A stretch of DNA of 64,000 bases from the NCBI RefSeq assembly GCF_010500965.1, contig NZ_QVMI01000008.1:54398-118397 (forward strand). The letters are read 5' to 3'. Below, piece after piece: positions 17,358-25,852 of this stretch; position 1 is the stretch's first letter, and each line of letters starts with the position of its first letter. The notes beneath the pieces were generated by a model. The model was not told where the DNA came from. It worked only from the letters and a program-made list of their open reading frames with translations, and did not search any database. The DNA is from Bacteroides sp. 51. Lineage in GTDB: Bacteria; Bacteroidota; Bacteroidia; Bacteroidales; Bacteroidaceae. Both the position numbers and the translations under genes were made by a program.

Positions 17358-20300
17358 ATGCAGTTTGAGCCAACACGTAAAAAAAGAGTATGTATAGCCG
17401 GTTTAGTTATACTGCTTTTGTGTATCATTAGTTATATAAGTTACACCGTTTGGTTCTCCCCCACCCGCATACTTATTATAAATCCGCTGCCGGCACAAGC
17501 AGCGGATATTATTCTGAATAACGACAGCCGTCATATCCAAATAACCTGTCTGCCGACTGAAGAAGTTACTAACTTTAACGGATATGACGCTGTTGTTCTT
17601 TACGGACGCGGTCTTTATCTTACCGACGAACAAATGGCGGCCATAGAACACAGTTCTGCAAAGGGCGTCCGGTTCTTCACCAATACCTTTCGCAATTTCA
17701 ATGTAATTGTCCACCGTAATATCACCGATGAGCAACAAGCCACGCTGCTCAGTTATTTCGGCAACCCAAGCAGACAGAACTATCGCAATGGAATACGTTA
17801 CCTGCGGCACATAGCAGATGCAAATAAACTTCCAAAAGAAACATACGAACCGTCTATCATCTTACCCACTAACCTGTATTATCATCAGGAATATGGGAAA
17901 TATTTCCAGAACAAAAACGAATTAACAAGCTATCTTAAAGATAATGGAATCTACCATGATAACGGAAAGAATATAGCCTTCATTGCCGGTTCCAGCTTTC
18001 CAACAGAAGGCAATCGTGCGCACGTAGACACATTGATATCGCGCATTACCCATGCCGGATTCAATGTCTACCCCTTAGCTTCATCTAATAAGCGGGCCGA
18101 AATGCTGCGCGAATTACATCCCGATGCCATTGTCTACCTACCTATGGGGCGTTTAGGCAACGATAGCCTTATAAACTGGCTGCATACCGAAAACATTCCA
18201 ATCTTCTGCCCCTTTCCATTAATACAATCTACAGAAGAATGGCTCGACCCCATAAAACCCGTTAGCGGTGGTACACTGACTGCCCGGGTACTTATACCCG
18301 AAGTAGACGGGGCGATGGCACCCCTACTTATCGCCACTCAAAACCTACACAAAAGTGGTCATTACCTTTACACTCCCGAAGAAGAGCGGGTGAATAACTT
18401 CGTTAATCACCTCAAAAAACACCTGTTGTTGCGTAACAAACCCAACAATGAGAAACGTGTAGCTATTTGCTATTTCAAATCGCCGGGTAAAGATGCTTTG
18501 CTAGCCAGCGGAATGGAAGTCGTACCTTCCCTATACAATTTCCTTAAACATCTGCAAGCCGAAGGATACAACCTCACCGGATTGCCTGCCACTGTAGAAG
18601 AGTTTGGTAAACGTATATATACCGATGGTGTTGTACTAGGCTCTTATGCCCAAGGAGCACAAGAAGAATTTCTGAGAAAGGCAAACCCGGTCTGGCTAAC
18701 CACAGCACAATACGAAACATGGGGAAAAGAAGTTATCGCCCCTGAGAAGTACAAAGAAGTAATCGACCGTTACGGTCCTGCCCCTGGCGAGTTGTTAGTT
18801 AGAAAAACAGATAACAGAGAAAGCCAGATTGCCGTAGCCTGTCTGCAATTCGGAAATGTACTACTCTTCCCGCAGCCCCGTCCCGCGCTTGGCGATGATG
18901 ATTTCAAGTTAGTACACGGTATGCCCGTAGCCCCTCCACACAGTTATCTAGCCCCCTATCTCTATATGCAAAAAGGATTCGGTGCCGATGCAATTATTCA
19001 TTTTGGTACACATGGAAATCTAGAATACACACCAGGTAAGAATGTCGCCCTCTCCCATAACGATTGGGCCGACGTATTAGTTGGCGACCTACCTCACTTC
19101 TATTATTATACCACCGGGAATGTGGGCGAAGGAATCATAGCCAAACGCCGTACCCATGCCGTACTCGTAACGCATTTGACGCCACCTTATGTAGAAAGCG
19201 GCATGCGCCAACGCTATCAGTCTTTGCTGGGCGACATACACCATATATTGCATGAAGGAAATGAAAGAAACCGTTCACTGGCCGTTCGCATCAAGCAGGA
19301 AGTGATGACACTCGGATTGCACCGCGATCTGGAACTCGATTCCGTACCGGGCACTCCATATACCATAGAAGAACTTGAAAAGCTCGACCTCTTTATGGAG
19401 GAAATCGCCAACGAAAAAACACTCGGTGCTTTTTATACTATGGGGCAACCCTATTCTCCGCGTGATCTTATAACGACTACTCTGGCTATCAGTGCCGATC
19501 CGTTAGCTTACGATCTCGCACGCCATGACAGAGATGATGGAAAGATAACAACTGAACAGTTACAGGATTTCGGTTTCGTATCGCATCGCTATCTTCAACA
19601 AGCGAAAAAGATGATAACAGAAGTGTTAACCACCACCTCCCCCCTTCGGGGTACTCCTCCTCAAAAAGGAGGAGAGTTCCTGCGCTACCGCAACCTTCTT
19701 CTCACCTCAACAACAAACGAGTTATCTGCCATGACCCGCGCCCTGAACGGAGGAAGTGTATTCCCCGCTCCGGGCGGCGACCCTGTACTCAACCCCAACG
19801 TATTGCCTACAGGCCGGAATATGTTCAGTGTAAATGCCGAAACTACTCCATCGGCCCGCTCATGGGATGAAGGAACCCGACTGGCCGAAACCACTTTGAA
19901 CCTTTACAAGGAAAAACATGGCGATTATCCCCGCAAAATAAGCTATACCTTCTGGGCTGGCGAATTTATCACCACCGAAGGGGCCACCCTGGCCCAAGCC
20001 TTCCGAATGTTAGGGGTAGAACCCGTACGCGACGGACAAAACCGGGTGGTAGATCTGCGGCTTACCCCATCGGAAGAACTGGGACGGCCGCGCATCAACA
20101 TCGTCATTCAAGTTTCCGGACAGTTGCGTGACCTTGCCGGTTCGCGGCTAAAAATGCTAACCGATGCCATCCAATTGGCTTCTTCTGCTACGGAAGATAT
20201 GTATCCTAATTACGTCGCATCCGGTACGCAGCTTCAGGAAAAACTCTTGGTAGAACAAGGCATATCTCCCAAACGTGCCCGTGAAATGTCTGTGATGCGT

Positions 20301-21308
20301 GTATTCGGCCCGGTAAACAGTGGATATAGCACCGGCATGCTCTCCTACACAGAAAATAGCGGTAAATGGGACGATGAAAGCGAACTGGTCAGTGGTTATC
20401 TCAATAACATGGGTGCAATATATGGAGACGACGAGAATTGGGGAGCCGTAGAGAAAGATCTCTTTGCCAGTGCCCTTTCCGAAACCGATGTCATTATACA
20501 ACCTCGTCAGAGCAATACATGGGGACCGCTATCGCTTGATCATGTTTATGAATTCACCGGTGGACTTTCCCTTACCGTAAGATCGCTCACAGGAAAGGAA
20601 CCCGATGCTTTTATGGCCGATTATCGCAACCGTAATAATAAGCGATTGCAAAACGTAAAGGAAGCCGTAGCCGTAGAAGCGCGTGCAACCATTCTGAATC
20701 CGACTTTTGTTCAGGAACGCATGAAAGGCGAAGCCACCACTGCCCAGATGTTCGGCGAAATCTTCCGTAACATTTTCGGGTGGCATGCTACTCGCCCCTC
20801 GGCTATGGATAAAGAATTGTACAATGATCTATATCGCATGTATATTATAGATGAAAACAGCCTCGGGCTACATGAATATTTTGATCGGGTAAACCCTGCC
20901 GCCTTTCAGGCCATAACCTCCGTTATGCTCGAAAGTGCCCGCAAAGGGTATTGGAAACCCACAGAGGAACAGTTAAGAACTACTGCTACTATTCATGCCG
21001 AGGCTACCCAAAAGAACGGAGCAGCTTGTACAGAGTTTGTCTGCGACAACGACAAATTACAACAATTTATAGCAGAAAATCTTTCCGGTCAGCAAGCATT
21101 GGAGTATAACCAACAGATGAAAGTTGTACATGATGCCAACGCCAATAACAAGAGTATGATTCTGAGACAAGAGGAATTGAATGGCGAACCAAATAAAGAA
21201 GACAAAATAATAAATGGTATTCATGCAATTATTGTAGTCATTGTACTTCTGGGATTCATCATTTGGTTAAGATTCCGTAGGGGCAGTTCGCGAACCGCCC
21301 GAAAATGA
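17358..21308 (+). CDS. CobN-like chelatase large subunit, membrane-anchored at both ends
   Basis: 1316 residues, CobN/BchH-family length. The conserved core includes DAIIHFGTHGNLEYTPGKNV near residue 545 and NPNVLPTGRNMFSVN near 815. It has a transmembrane segment at residues ~10-30 (VCIAGLVILLLCIISYISYT) and a second at ~1285-1305, followed by RFRRGSSRTARK. Lys/Arg at both outer ends suggest that both termini are cytoplasmic and the large catalytic body is periplasmic. Aerobic CobN is cytoplasmic and needs CobS and CobT ATPase partners; neither is in the window. HmuS of the Porphyromonas heme locus is a CobN-family precedent for such a placement. Insertion or removal of a tetrapyrrole metal is plausible; the direction and substrate are unknown. 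Residues ~757-775 are encoded by a palindromic repeat. Confidence 0.8.
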   Translation: MQFEPTRKKRVCIAGLVILLLCIISYISYTVWFSPTRILIINPLPAQAADIILNNDSRHIQITCLPTEEVTNFNGYDAVVLYGRGLYLTDEQMAAIEHSSAKGVRFFTNTFRNFNVIVHRNITDEQQATLLSYFGNPSRQNYRNGIRYLRHIADANKLPKETYEPSIILPTNLYYHQEYGKYFQNKNELTSYLKDNGIYHDNGKNIAFIAGSSFPTEGNRAHVDTLISRITHAGFNVYPLASSNKRAEMLRELHPDAIVYLPMGRLGNDSLINWLHTENIPIFCPFPLIQSTEEWLDPIKPVSGGTLTARVLIPEVDGAMAPLLIATQNLHKSGHYLYTPEEERVNNFVNHLKKHLLLRNKPNNEKRVAICYFKSPGKDALLASGMEVVPSLYNFLKHLQAEGYNLTGLPATVEEFGKRIYTDGVVLGSYAQGAQEEFLRKANPVWLTTAQYETWGKEVIAPEKYKEVIDRYGPAPGELLVRKTDNRESQIAVACLQFGNVLLFPQPRPALGDDDFKLVHGMPVAPPHSYLAPYLYMQKGFGADAIIHFGTHGNLEYTPGKNVALSHNDWADVLVGDLPHFYYYTTGNVGEGIIAKRRTHAVLVTHLTPPYVESGMRQRYQSLLGDIHHILHEGNERNRSLAVRIKQEVMTLGLHRDLELDSVPGTPYTIEELEKLDLFMEEIANEKTLGAFYTMGQPYSPRDLITTTLAISADPLAYDLARHDRDDGKITTEQLQDFGFVSHRYLQQAKKMITEVLTTTSPLRGTPPQKGGEFLRYRNLLLTSTTNELSAMTRALNGGSVFPAPGGDPVLNPNVLPTGRNMFSVNAETTPSARSWDEGTRLAETTLNLYKEKHGDYPRKISYTFWAGEFITTEGATLAQAFRMLGVEPVRDGQNRVVDLRLTPSEELGRPRINIVIQVSGQLRDLAGSRLKMLTDAIQLASSATEDMYPNYVASGTQLQEKLLVEQGISPKRAREMSVMRVFGPVNSGYSTGMLSYTENSGKWDDESELVSGYLNNMGAIYGDDENWGAVEKDLFASALSETDVIIQPRQSNTWGPLSLDHVYEFTGGLSLTVRSLTGKEPDAFMADYRNRNNKRLQNVKEAVAVEARATILNPTFVQERMKGEATTAQMFGEIFRNIFGWHATRPSAMDKELYNDLYRMYIIDENSLGLHEYFDRVNPAAFQAITSVMLESARKGYWKPTEEQLRTTATIHAEATQKNGAACTEFVCDNDKLQQFIAENLSGQQALEYNQQMKVVHDANANNKSMILRQEELNGEPNKEDKIINGIHAIIVVIVLLGFIIWLRFRRGSSRTARK
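19630..19676. repeat. Palindromic element inside the CobN-like gene (short copy)
   Basis: It begins CCACCACCTCCCCCCTTCGG, and its first 33 bp are identical to those of the copy at 26884. It then closes early as a CTCCTCCT...AGGAGGAG hairpin. It reads through in frame as the low-complexity peptide TTSPLRGTPPQKGGE. The right part is shorter than in the other copy, suggesting internal deletion. Confidence 0.8.
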
Positions 21309-21380
21309 AATTCCAGGCTTTATAGATTACTCAAACATATTTTAGACTAAATTTGTATTTCCATTTTAAGTGAACATATA

Positions 21381-22790
21381 ATGAGCAAACCCACCATAAT
21401 CGTCGCCGGTATCGGACCGGGAAATCCTGAAGATATAACCCCGGCTGTACTCCATGCCGTACAGCAATCCGATGTTATCATCGGTTATCATTACTATTTC
21501 CAATTTATCCATGATTACGTATCCCCTGGAGCAGAATGTATCGACACAGGTATGAAACGGGAACGGGTACGCGCTGAGCAAGCCTTCGATCTGGCTGAAC
21601 AAGGAAAAACCGTATGTGTCATTTCATCCGGCGATGCCGGCATTTACGGAATGGCTCCACTCATCTACGAAATGAAACGGGAACGCAATAGCGAAGTGGA
21701 AGTCATTTCCCTGCCGGGAGTCAGCGCTTTCCAAAAAGCGGCATCTTTGCTTGGTGCCCCCATTGGACATGATATGTGCATCATCTCATTAAGCGACTTA
21801 ATGACTCCGTGGGAAGTGATTGAAAAAAGAATCATTGCTGCTGCAATGGGCGATTTTGTTACCGCCATCTATAACCCTAAAAGTGAAGGAAGATACTGGC
21901 AATTGTACCGGCTGAAAGAAATATTCCTGCGCGAAGGAAAATCCGCAGATACTCCTGTTGGGTATGTACGCCAGGCGGGACGCGAAGAACAGAACATTCA
22001 TTTAACTACTCTCGGCGAATTTAACCCGGAGGATATTGATATGTTTACCGTAGTCCTTATCGGCAACTCGCAATCCTACAGTTGGAACCATACCTTTATA
22101 ACCCCACGCGGGTATTACAGACAAGCGACCGAAACAAATACAGGTATCGGTCAGGACATTATGATACGCAGTTTCAAAACCATTGATCAAGAACTTAAGA
22201 ACAAAAACATTCCTCTTGATCATAAGTGGGCTTTGCTGCATGCCATCCACACAACTGCAGATTTTGACATGGAGAACCTTCTCTATACTGATACGAATGC
22301 AGTAGCAACTTTATATCAGGCTTTCAATGAAGGAAGAGTAAAAACAATCATAACCGATGTCACCATGGCCGCTTCAGGTATCCGGAAAGGAGCCCTTACC
22401 CGTCTGGGCATCGAAGCGAAATGTTATCTGAATGATGAGCGGGCAATGGCTTTAGCCAAAGAGAAAGGTATTACCCGTACACAAGCCGGAATCCGTCTGG
22501 CTGTAGCCGAACATCCCGATGCCTTATACGTGTTTGGAAATGCACCAACTGCCTTAATGGAACTCTGTGACCTGATACGGAAAAAGAAAGCAAATCCGGC
22601 AGGAATTATCGCTGCACCGGTAGGATTTGTACATGTGCAAGAATCCAAGCACATGACTAAACCTTTCATTCATATACCGAAACTCATTGTAGAAGGCAGA
22701 AAAGGAGGAAGCAATCTGGCCGCTACCCTCGTAAACTCCATACTGACCTATGATGATGCAGAACAATTACGCCCGGGGAGAGATGTATGA
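21381..22790 (+). CDS. cbiHC: CbiH-CbiC fusion: C17-methyltransferase / precorrin-8X methylmutase
   Basis: 469 residues in two domains. Residues 1-~245 are CbiH/CobJ, the SAM-dependent enzyme that methylates C17 and contracts the ring: AGIGPGNPEDITP, VIIGYHYYFQF, SSGDAGIYGMA and TPWEVIEKRI follow the family closely. Residues ~257-469 are CbiC/CobH, which moves the C11 methyl to C12: MIRSFKTID, LHAIHTTADFDM with the catalytic His, TDVTMAASGI, and APVGFVHVQESK. Cytoplasmic. It overlaps the next gene by 4 bp, so translation is coupled. Confidence 0.93.
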   Translation: MSKPTIIVAGIGPGNPEDITPAVLHAVQQSDVIIGYHYYFQFIHDYVSPGAECIDTGMKRERVRAEQAFDLAEQGKTVCVISSGDAGIYGMAPLIYEMKRERNSEVEVISLPGVSAFQKAASLLGAPIGHDMCIISLSDLMTPWEVIEKRIIAAAMGDFVTAIYNPKSEGRYWQLYRLKEIFLREGKSADTPVGYVRQAGREEQNIHLTTLGEFNPEDIDMFTVVLIGNSQSYSWNHTFITPRGYYRQATETNTGIGQDIMIRSFKTIDQELKNKNIPLDHKWALLHAIHTTADFDMENLLYTDTNAVATLYQAFNEGRVKTIITDVTMAASGIRKGALTRLGIEAKCYLNDERAMALAKEKGITRTQAGIRLAVAEHPDALYVFGNAPTALMELCDLIRKKKANPAGIIAAPVGFVHVQESKHMTKPFIHIPKLIVEGRKGGSNLAATLVNSILTYDDAEQLRPGRDV

Positions 22791-23977
22791 AGAAAACATT
22801 TGTAATTATAGGAATTGACGACCACCCTACCCCGTGGTTTCATCCGGATATTCTCCGTATTATTCAGGAAGGGAGTGTCTTTTCCGGCGGCATCCGTCAT
22901 CATGAAATTGTTAAACCATTGCTTCCGCAAGGCAATACATGGATTAACATCACCGTTCCTTTAGATAATGTGTTTTCTCAATATCAATTATTCGAACGTG
23001 TTATTGTATTTGCTTCCGGTGATCCGTTATTTTTCGGTTTTGCTAATACGGTAAAACGGAAATTACCCGAAGCTGAAATCAAATTATACCCTTCATTCAA
23101 CTCTTTACAATTACTAGCGCATCGACTTGTGCTTCCATACGATGATATGCATGTGGTATCCCTCACCGGACGCCCCTGGCATGAGTTTGATCAGGCGTTA
23201 ATAAAGAATGAAGTCAAGATCGGAGTACTGACCGACCGTGAACATACTCCTGCAACCATTGCAGATCGAATGCTTACTTATGGATATACAAACTATACGA
23301 TGCATATAGGTGAAAATCTGGGTAATCCGGCAACTGAACGCGTCCGTACAATGACAATACAAGAAGCAGCAAAAGCAGAATCCCAGTATCCCAACAATCT
23401 GATTTTAGTGCGAAATAACAGTAGAAAGTCTTATTTCGGCATTCCCGAAGATGCATTTACCCACCTGAACGGACGTTCTAAAATGATCACCAAAGCCCCT
23501 ATACGTTTATTGACTTTAAGTGCTTTGGAATTATCAGAAAAGACCTCTTTCTGGGACATTGGTTTTTGTACAGGTTCCGTATCTATTGAAGCAAAGTTGC
23601 AGTTTCCCCACTTATACATTACTTCCTTTGAAATCCGCACCGAAGGCGCTCAATTAATGGAAGCAAATACCCGCAAATTCGGCACACCCGGAATAACCAC
23701 CGTAATCGAAAACTTTATTCAGGCCGATTTATCTTTATATAAAGCTCCTGATGCTGTATTTATCGGAGGACATGGAGGTAAATTGAAAGAAATCCTGTGC
23801 CACCTCAAAAAGGTACTTCAACCAAATGGAATTGTTGTATTCAATTCCGTTTCCGAAGAAAGTAAGAATCTGTTTATAGAAGGGATAGAAGTATCTGATT
23901 TGGAACTGTTGACAACAACAAGAGTTTCCATTGATGAACATAACCCCATAGAAATAATGAAAGCCAGACTGAAATGA
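22787..23977 (+). CDS. cbiET: CbiE-CbiT fusion (CobL-like): C5/C15-methyltransferase and decarboxylase
   Basis: 396 residues. Residues 1-~205 are CbiE, a tetrapyrrole methylase acting at C5: VFSGGIRHHEIVK, FASGDPLFFGFANTVKR and VVSLTGRPWHEF are visible. Residues ~215-396 are CbiT, with a Rossmann SAM site at DIGFCTGSVSIEAK and FIGGHGGKLKEIL; it methylates C15 and decarboxylates the C12 acetate. Fused CbiE-CbiT is common in other lineages as CobL. It overlaps both neighbours by 4 bp and so is tightly coupled in the operon. Confidence 0.93.
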   Translation: MKKTFVIIGIDDHPTPWFHPDILRIIQEGSVFSGGIRHHEIVKPLLPQGNTWINITVPLDNVFSQYQLFERVIVFASGDPLFFGFANTVKRKLPEAEIKLYPSFNSLQLLAHRLVLPYDDMHVVSLTGRPWHEFDQALIKNEVKIGVLTDREHTPATIADRMLTYGYTNYTMHIGENLGNPATERVRTMTIQEAAKAESQYPNNLILVRNNSRKSYFGIPEDAFTHLNGRSKMITKAPIRLLTLSALELSEKTSFWDIGFCTGSVSIEAKLQFPHLYITSFEIRTEGAQLMEANTRKFGTPGITTVIENFIQADLSLYKAPDAVFIGGHGGKLKEILCHLKKVLQPNGIVVFNSVSEESKNLFIEGIEVSDLELLTTTRVSIDEHNPIEIMKARLK

Positions 23978-25839
23978 TGAAGACTGCCATTATACTTGTA
24001 TCCGAAGCTGGTGCAAACATAGCACGGAATATTCAACGTGAACTCGAAGGAAGTGAAATCTACTCCACTACCGGTACAAAAGGAACCCTTTGGATAAATT
24101 CTATTACGGGATTTATCAATGATGATGGTCATACCTTCGATTCCTTTATCTTTATTGGTGCTTTAGGAATCTGTGTACGCGCCATTGCACCCATCATCAA
24201 GAGCAAATACAGAGATCCCGCCGTTGTTAATGTCGATAGTACAGGAGCATTTGCCATATCCGTACTTTCAGGGCATGTGGGTGGTGCCAATCAACTCACA
24301 AAATTAGTTGCTTCTACCATTGGCGCCCAACCGGTAATCACTACACAAAGCGATAACACCAACTTGTGGGCATTGGATACATTAGGAAAGGAATTCGGAT
24401 GGCAAGAGCAACAGGAAGGCAGTTCTATGAATAAGATTATCTTTGCTTTTGTCAACGGTAAAAGAACAGCTCTACTACTGGAAGTCAAAGATAAAGGAAC
24501 CCGATACTTAGAACGTACTCTCCCACCTCATGTAACCGTATATTATCATTGGGAAGATATTCCACAGGAGGAATACGAAGTACTGATTGCCGTAACACCT
24601 TATATTCATAAACCGGTGATACCTACATTATATTTCCGTCCCCCGGTTCTACATCTCGGAGTAGGGTGCCGGAAAGATTGTGATGCTCAAGGTGTGGGAG
24701 AATATATAGAGAATAAAATAGAAGAATCGGGGTACAGTCCGTTGTCAGTAGGAAGTATAAACACCATTGATTTAAAAAAGGATGAACCGTTGTTTCATTC
24801 ATTGCAATCTGTATTTAAAGCGGCAACAACCCATATTTATACTTCTACGGATTTAGAAGATATTGAGGTTCCTAATCCATCAGAGAAAGTACAGGAAGTA
24901 ACCGGTTCGCAAAGTGTGGCGGAGGCAACTGCTATTAAAAGCGCATGGTATGGGCCATTAGTGCTGGAGAAGCAAAAAGGAATGATTACGGAAGGTAATC
25001 AGTTTACGTTTGCATTGGCGATGAACTTTGCAGCCCTTCGCAAGGGACATATAGAAATTGTCGGTGCAGGTCCCGGCGACCCGGAACTCATTTCAATCCG
25101 GGGACGAAGAATGTTGGAAGAAGCAGATTTAATACTTTATGCCGGTAGCCTCGTTCCGCGGGAGTTAACGTATTGTGCTAAAGAAGGAGCCGTAGTGCGC
25201 AGTTCGGCTTCCATGAATCTGGAAGAACAATTCGAAATCATGAAAGAATTTTATGATAAAGGTTTGTTCGTAGTACGTTTACACACGGGCGACCCCTGTA
25301 TATATGGAGCTATCCAAGAGCAAATGAACTTCTTTGATCAATATAGTATGAGTTACCATATTACCCCGGGAATATCTTCATTTCAGGCTGCTGCGGCGGC
25401 GTTGCAATCGCAGTTCACCATTCCCGAAAAGGTACAAACCATTATACTTACCCGTGGTGAGGGACGTACACCTATGCCTGAGAAAGAGAAGCTTCACCTG
25501 CTTGCCCGTTCGCAAAGCACGATGTGTATCTTCCTTAGTGCAAGTGTGGTAGACGATGTACAGGAACAACTCCTGCAGCACTACCCTCCCGCTACTCCTG
25601 TAGCCGCATGCTATAAATTAACCTGGAAAGATGAGAAGATTTACAGGGGCGAACTCAAAGACCTGGCAAAGATTATAAAAGAGAATAATCTGACTTTAAC
25701 CACAATGATTGTAGTAGGTGATGCCATTGATAACCGCCAAGGATTATCCCGACTGTACGCCGACGAGTTCAAGCACCTATTCAGGAGTCCCAAGGTGGGT
25801 CGGCCAGGTTTCAATGCTGATTCAAAAATAAAGGATTAA
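23974..25839 (+). CDS. cbiGF: CbiG-CbiF fusion: cobalt-precorrin-5A hydrolase / C11-methyltransferase
   Basis: 621 residues. Residues 1-~345 are CbiG, which opens the delta-lactone and releases the C2 unit: DSFIFIGALGICVRAIAP, VVNVDSTGAFAISVLSGHVG and LHLGVGCRKDCD are typical. Residues ~358-600 are CbiF, the C11 methyltransferase: VGAGPGDPELISIRGRRM, LYAGSLVPREL, LHTGDPCIYGAIQEQM and TPGISSFQAAAAAL. CbiF acts immediately before CbiG in the pathway, so the fusion joins consecutive steps. It overlaps cbiET by 4 bp and ends 13 bp before cbiJD. Confidence 0.93.
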   Translation: MMKTAIILVSEAGANIARNIQRELEGSEIYSTTGTKGTLWINSITGFINDDGHTFDSFIFIGALGICVRAIAPIIKSKYRDPAVVNVDSTGAFAISVLSGHVGGANQLTKLVASTIGAQPVITTQSDNTNLWALDTLGKEFGWQEQQEGSSMNKIIFAFVNGKRTALLLEVKDKGTRYLERTLPPHVTVYYHWEDIPQEEYEVLIAVTPYIHKPVIPTLYFRPPVLHLGVGCRKDCDAQGVGEYIENKIEESGYSPLSVGSINTIDLKKDEPLFHSLQSVFKAATTHIYTSTDLEDIEVPNPSEKVQEVTGSQSVAEATAIKSAWYGPLVLEKQKGMITEGNQFTFALAMNFAALRKGHIEIVGAGPGDPELISIRGRRMLEEADLILYAGSLVPRELTYCAKEGAVVRSSASMNLEEQFEIMKEFYDKGLFVVRLHTGDPCIYGAIQEQMNFFDQYSMSYHITPGISSFQAAAAALQSQFTIPEKVQTIILTRGEGRTPMPEKEKLHLLARSQSTMCIFLSASVVDDVQEQLLQHYPPATPVAACYKLTWKDEKIYRGELKDLAKIIKENNLTLTTMIVVGDAIDNRQGLSRLYADEFKHLFRSPKVGRPGFNADSKIKD

Positions 25840-25852
25840 TTAAAAGTGTAAG

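Noticed and set aside
17358-21308. Naming the gene cobN and assigning the aerobic B12 route
   Set aside because: The rest of the pathway is the anaerobic type and the membrane segments do not fit cytoplasmic CobN.
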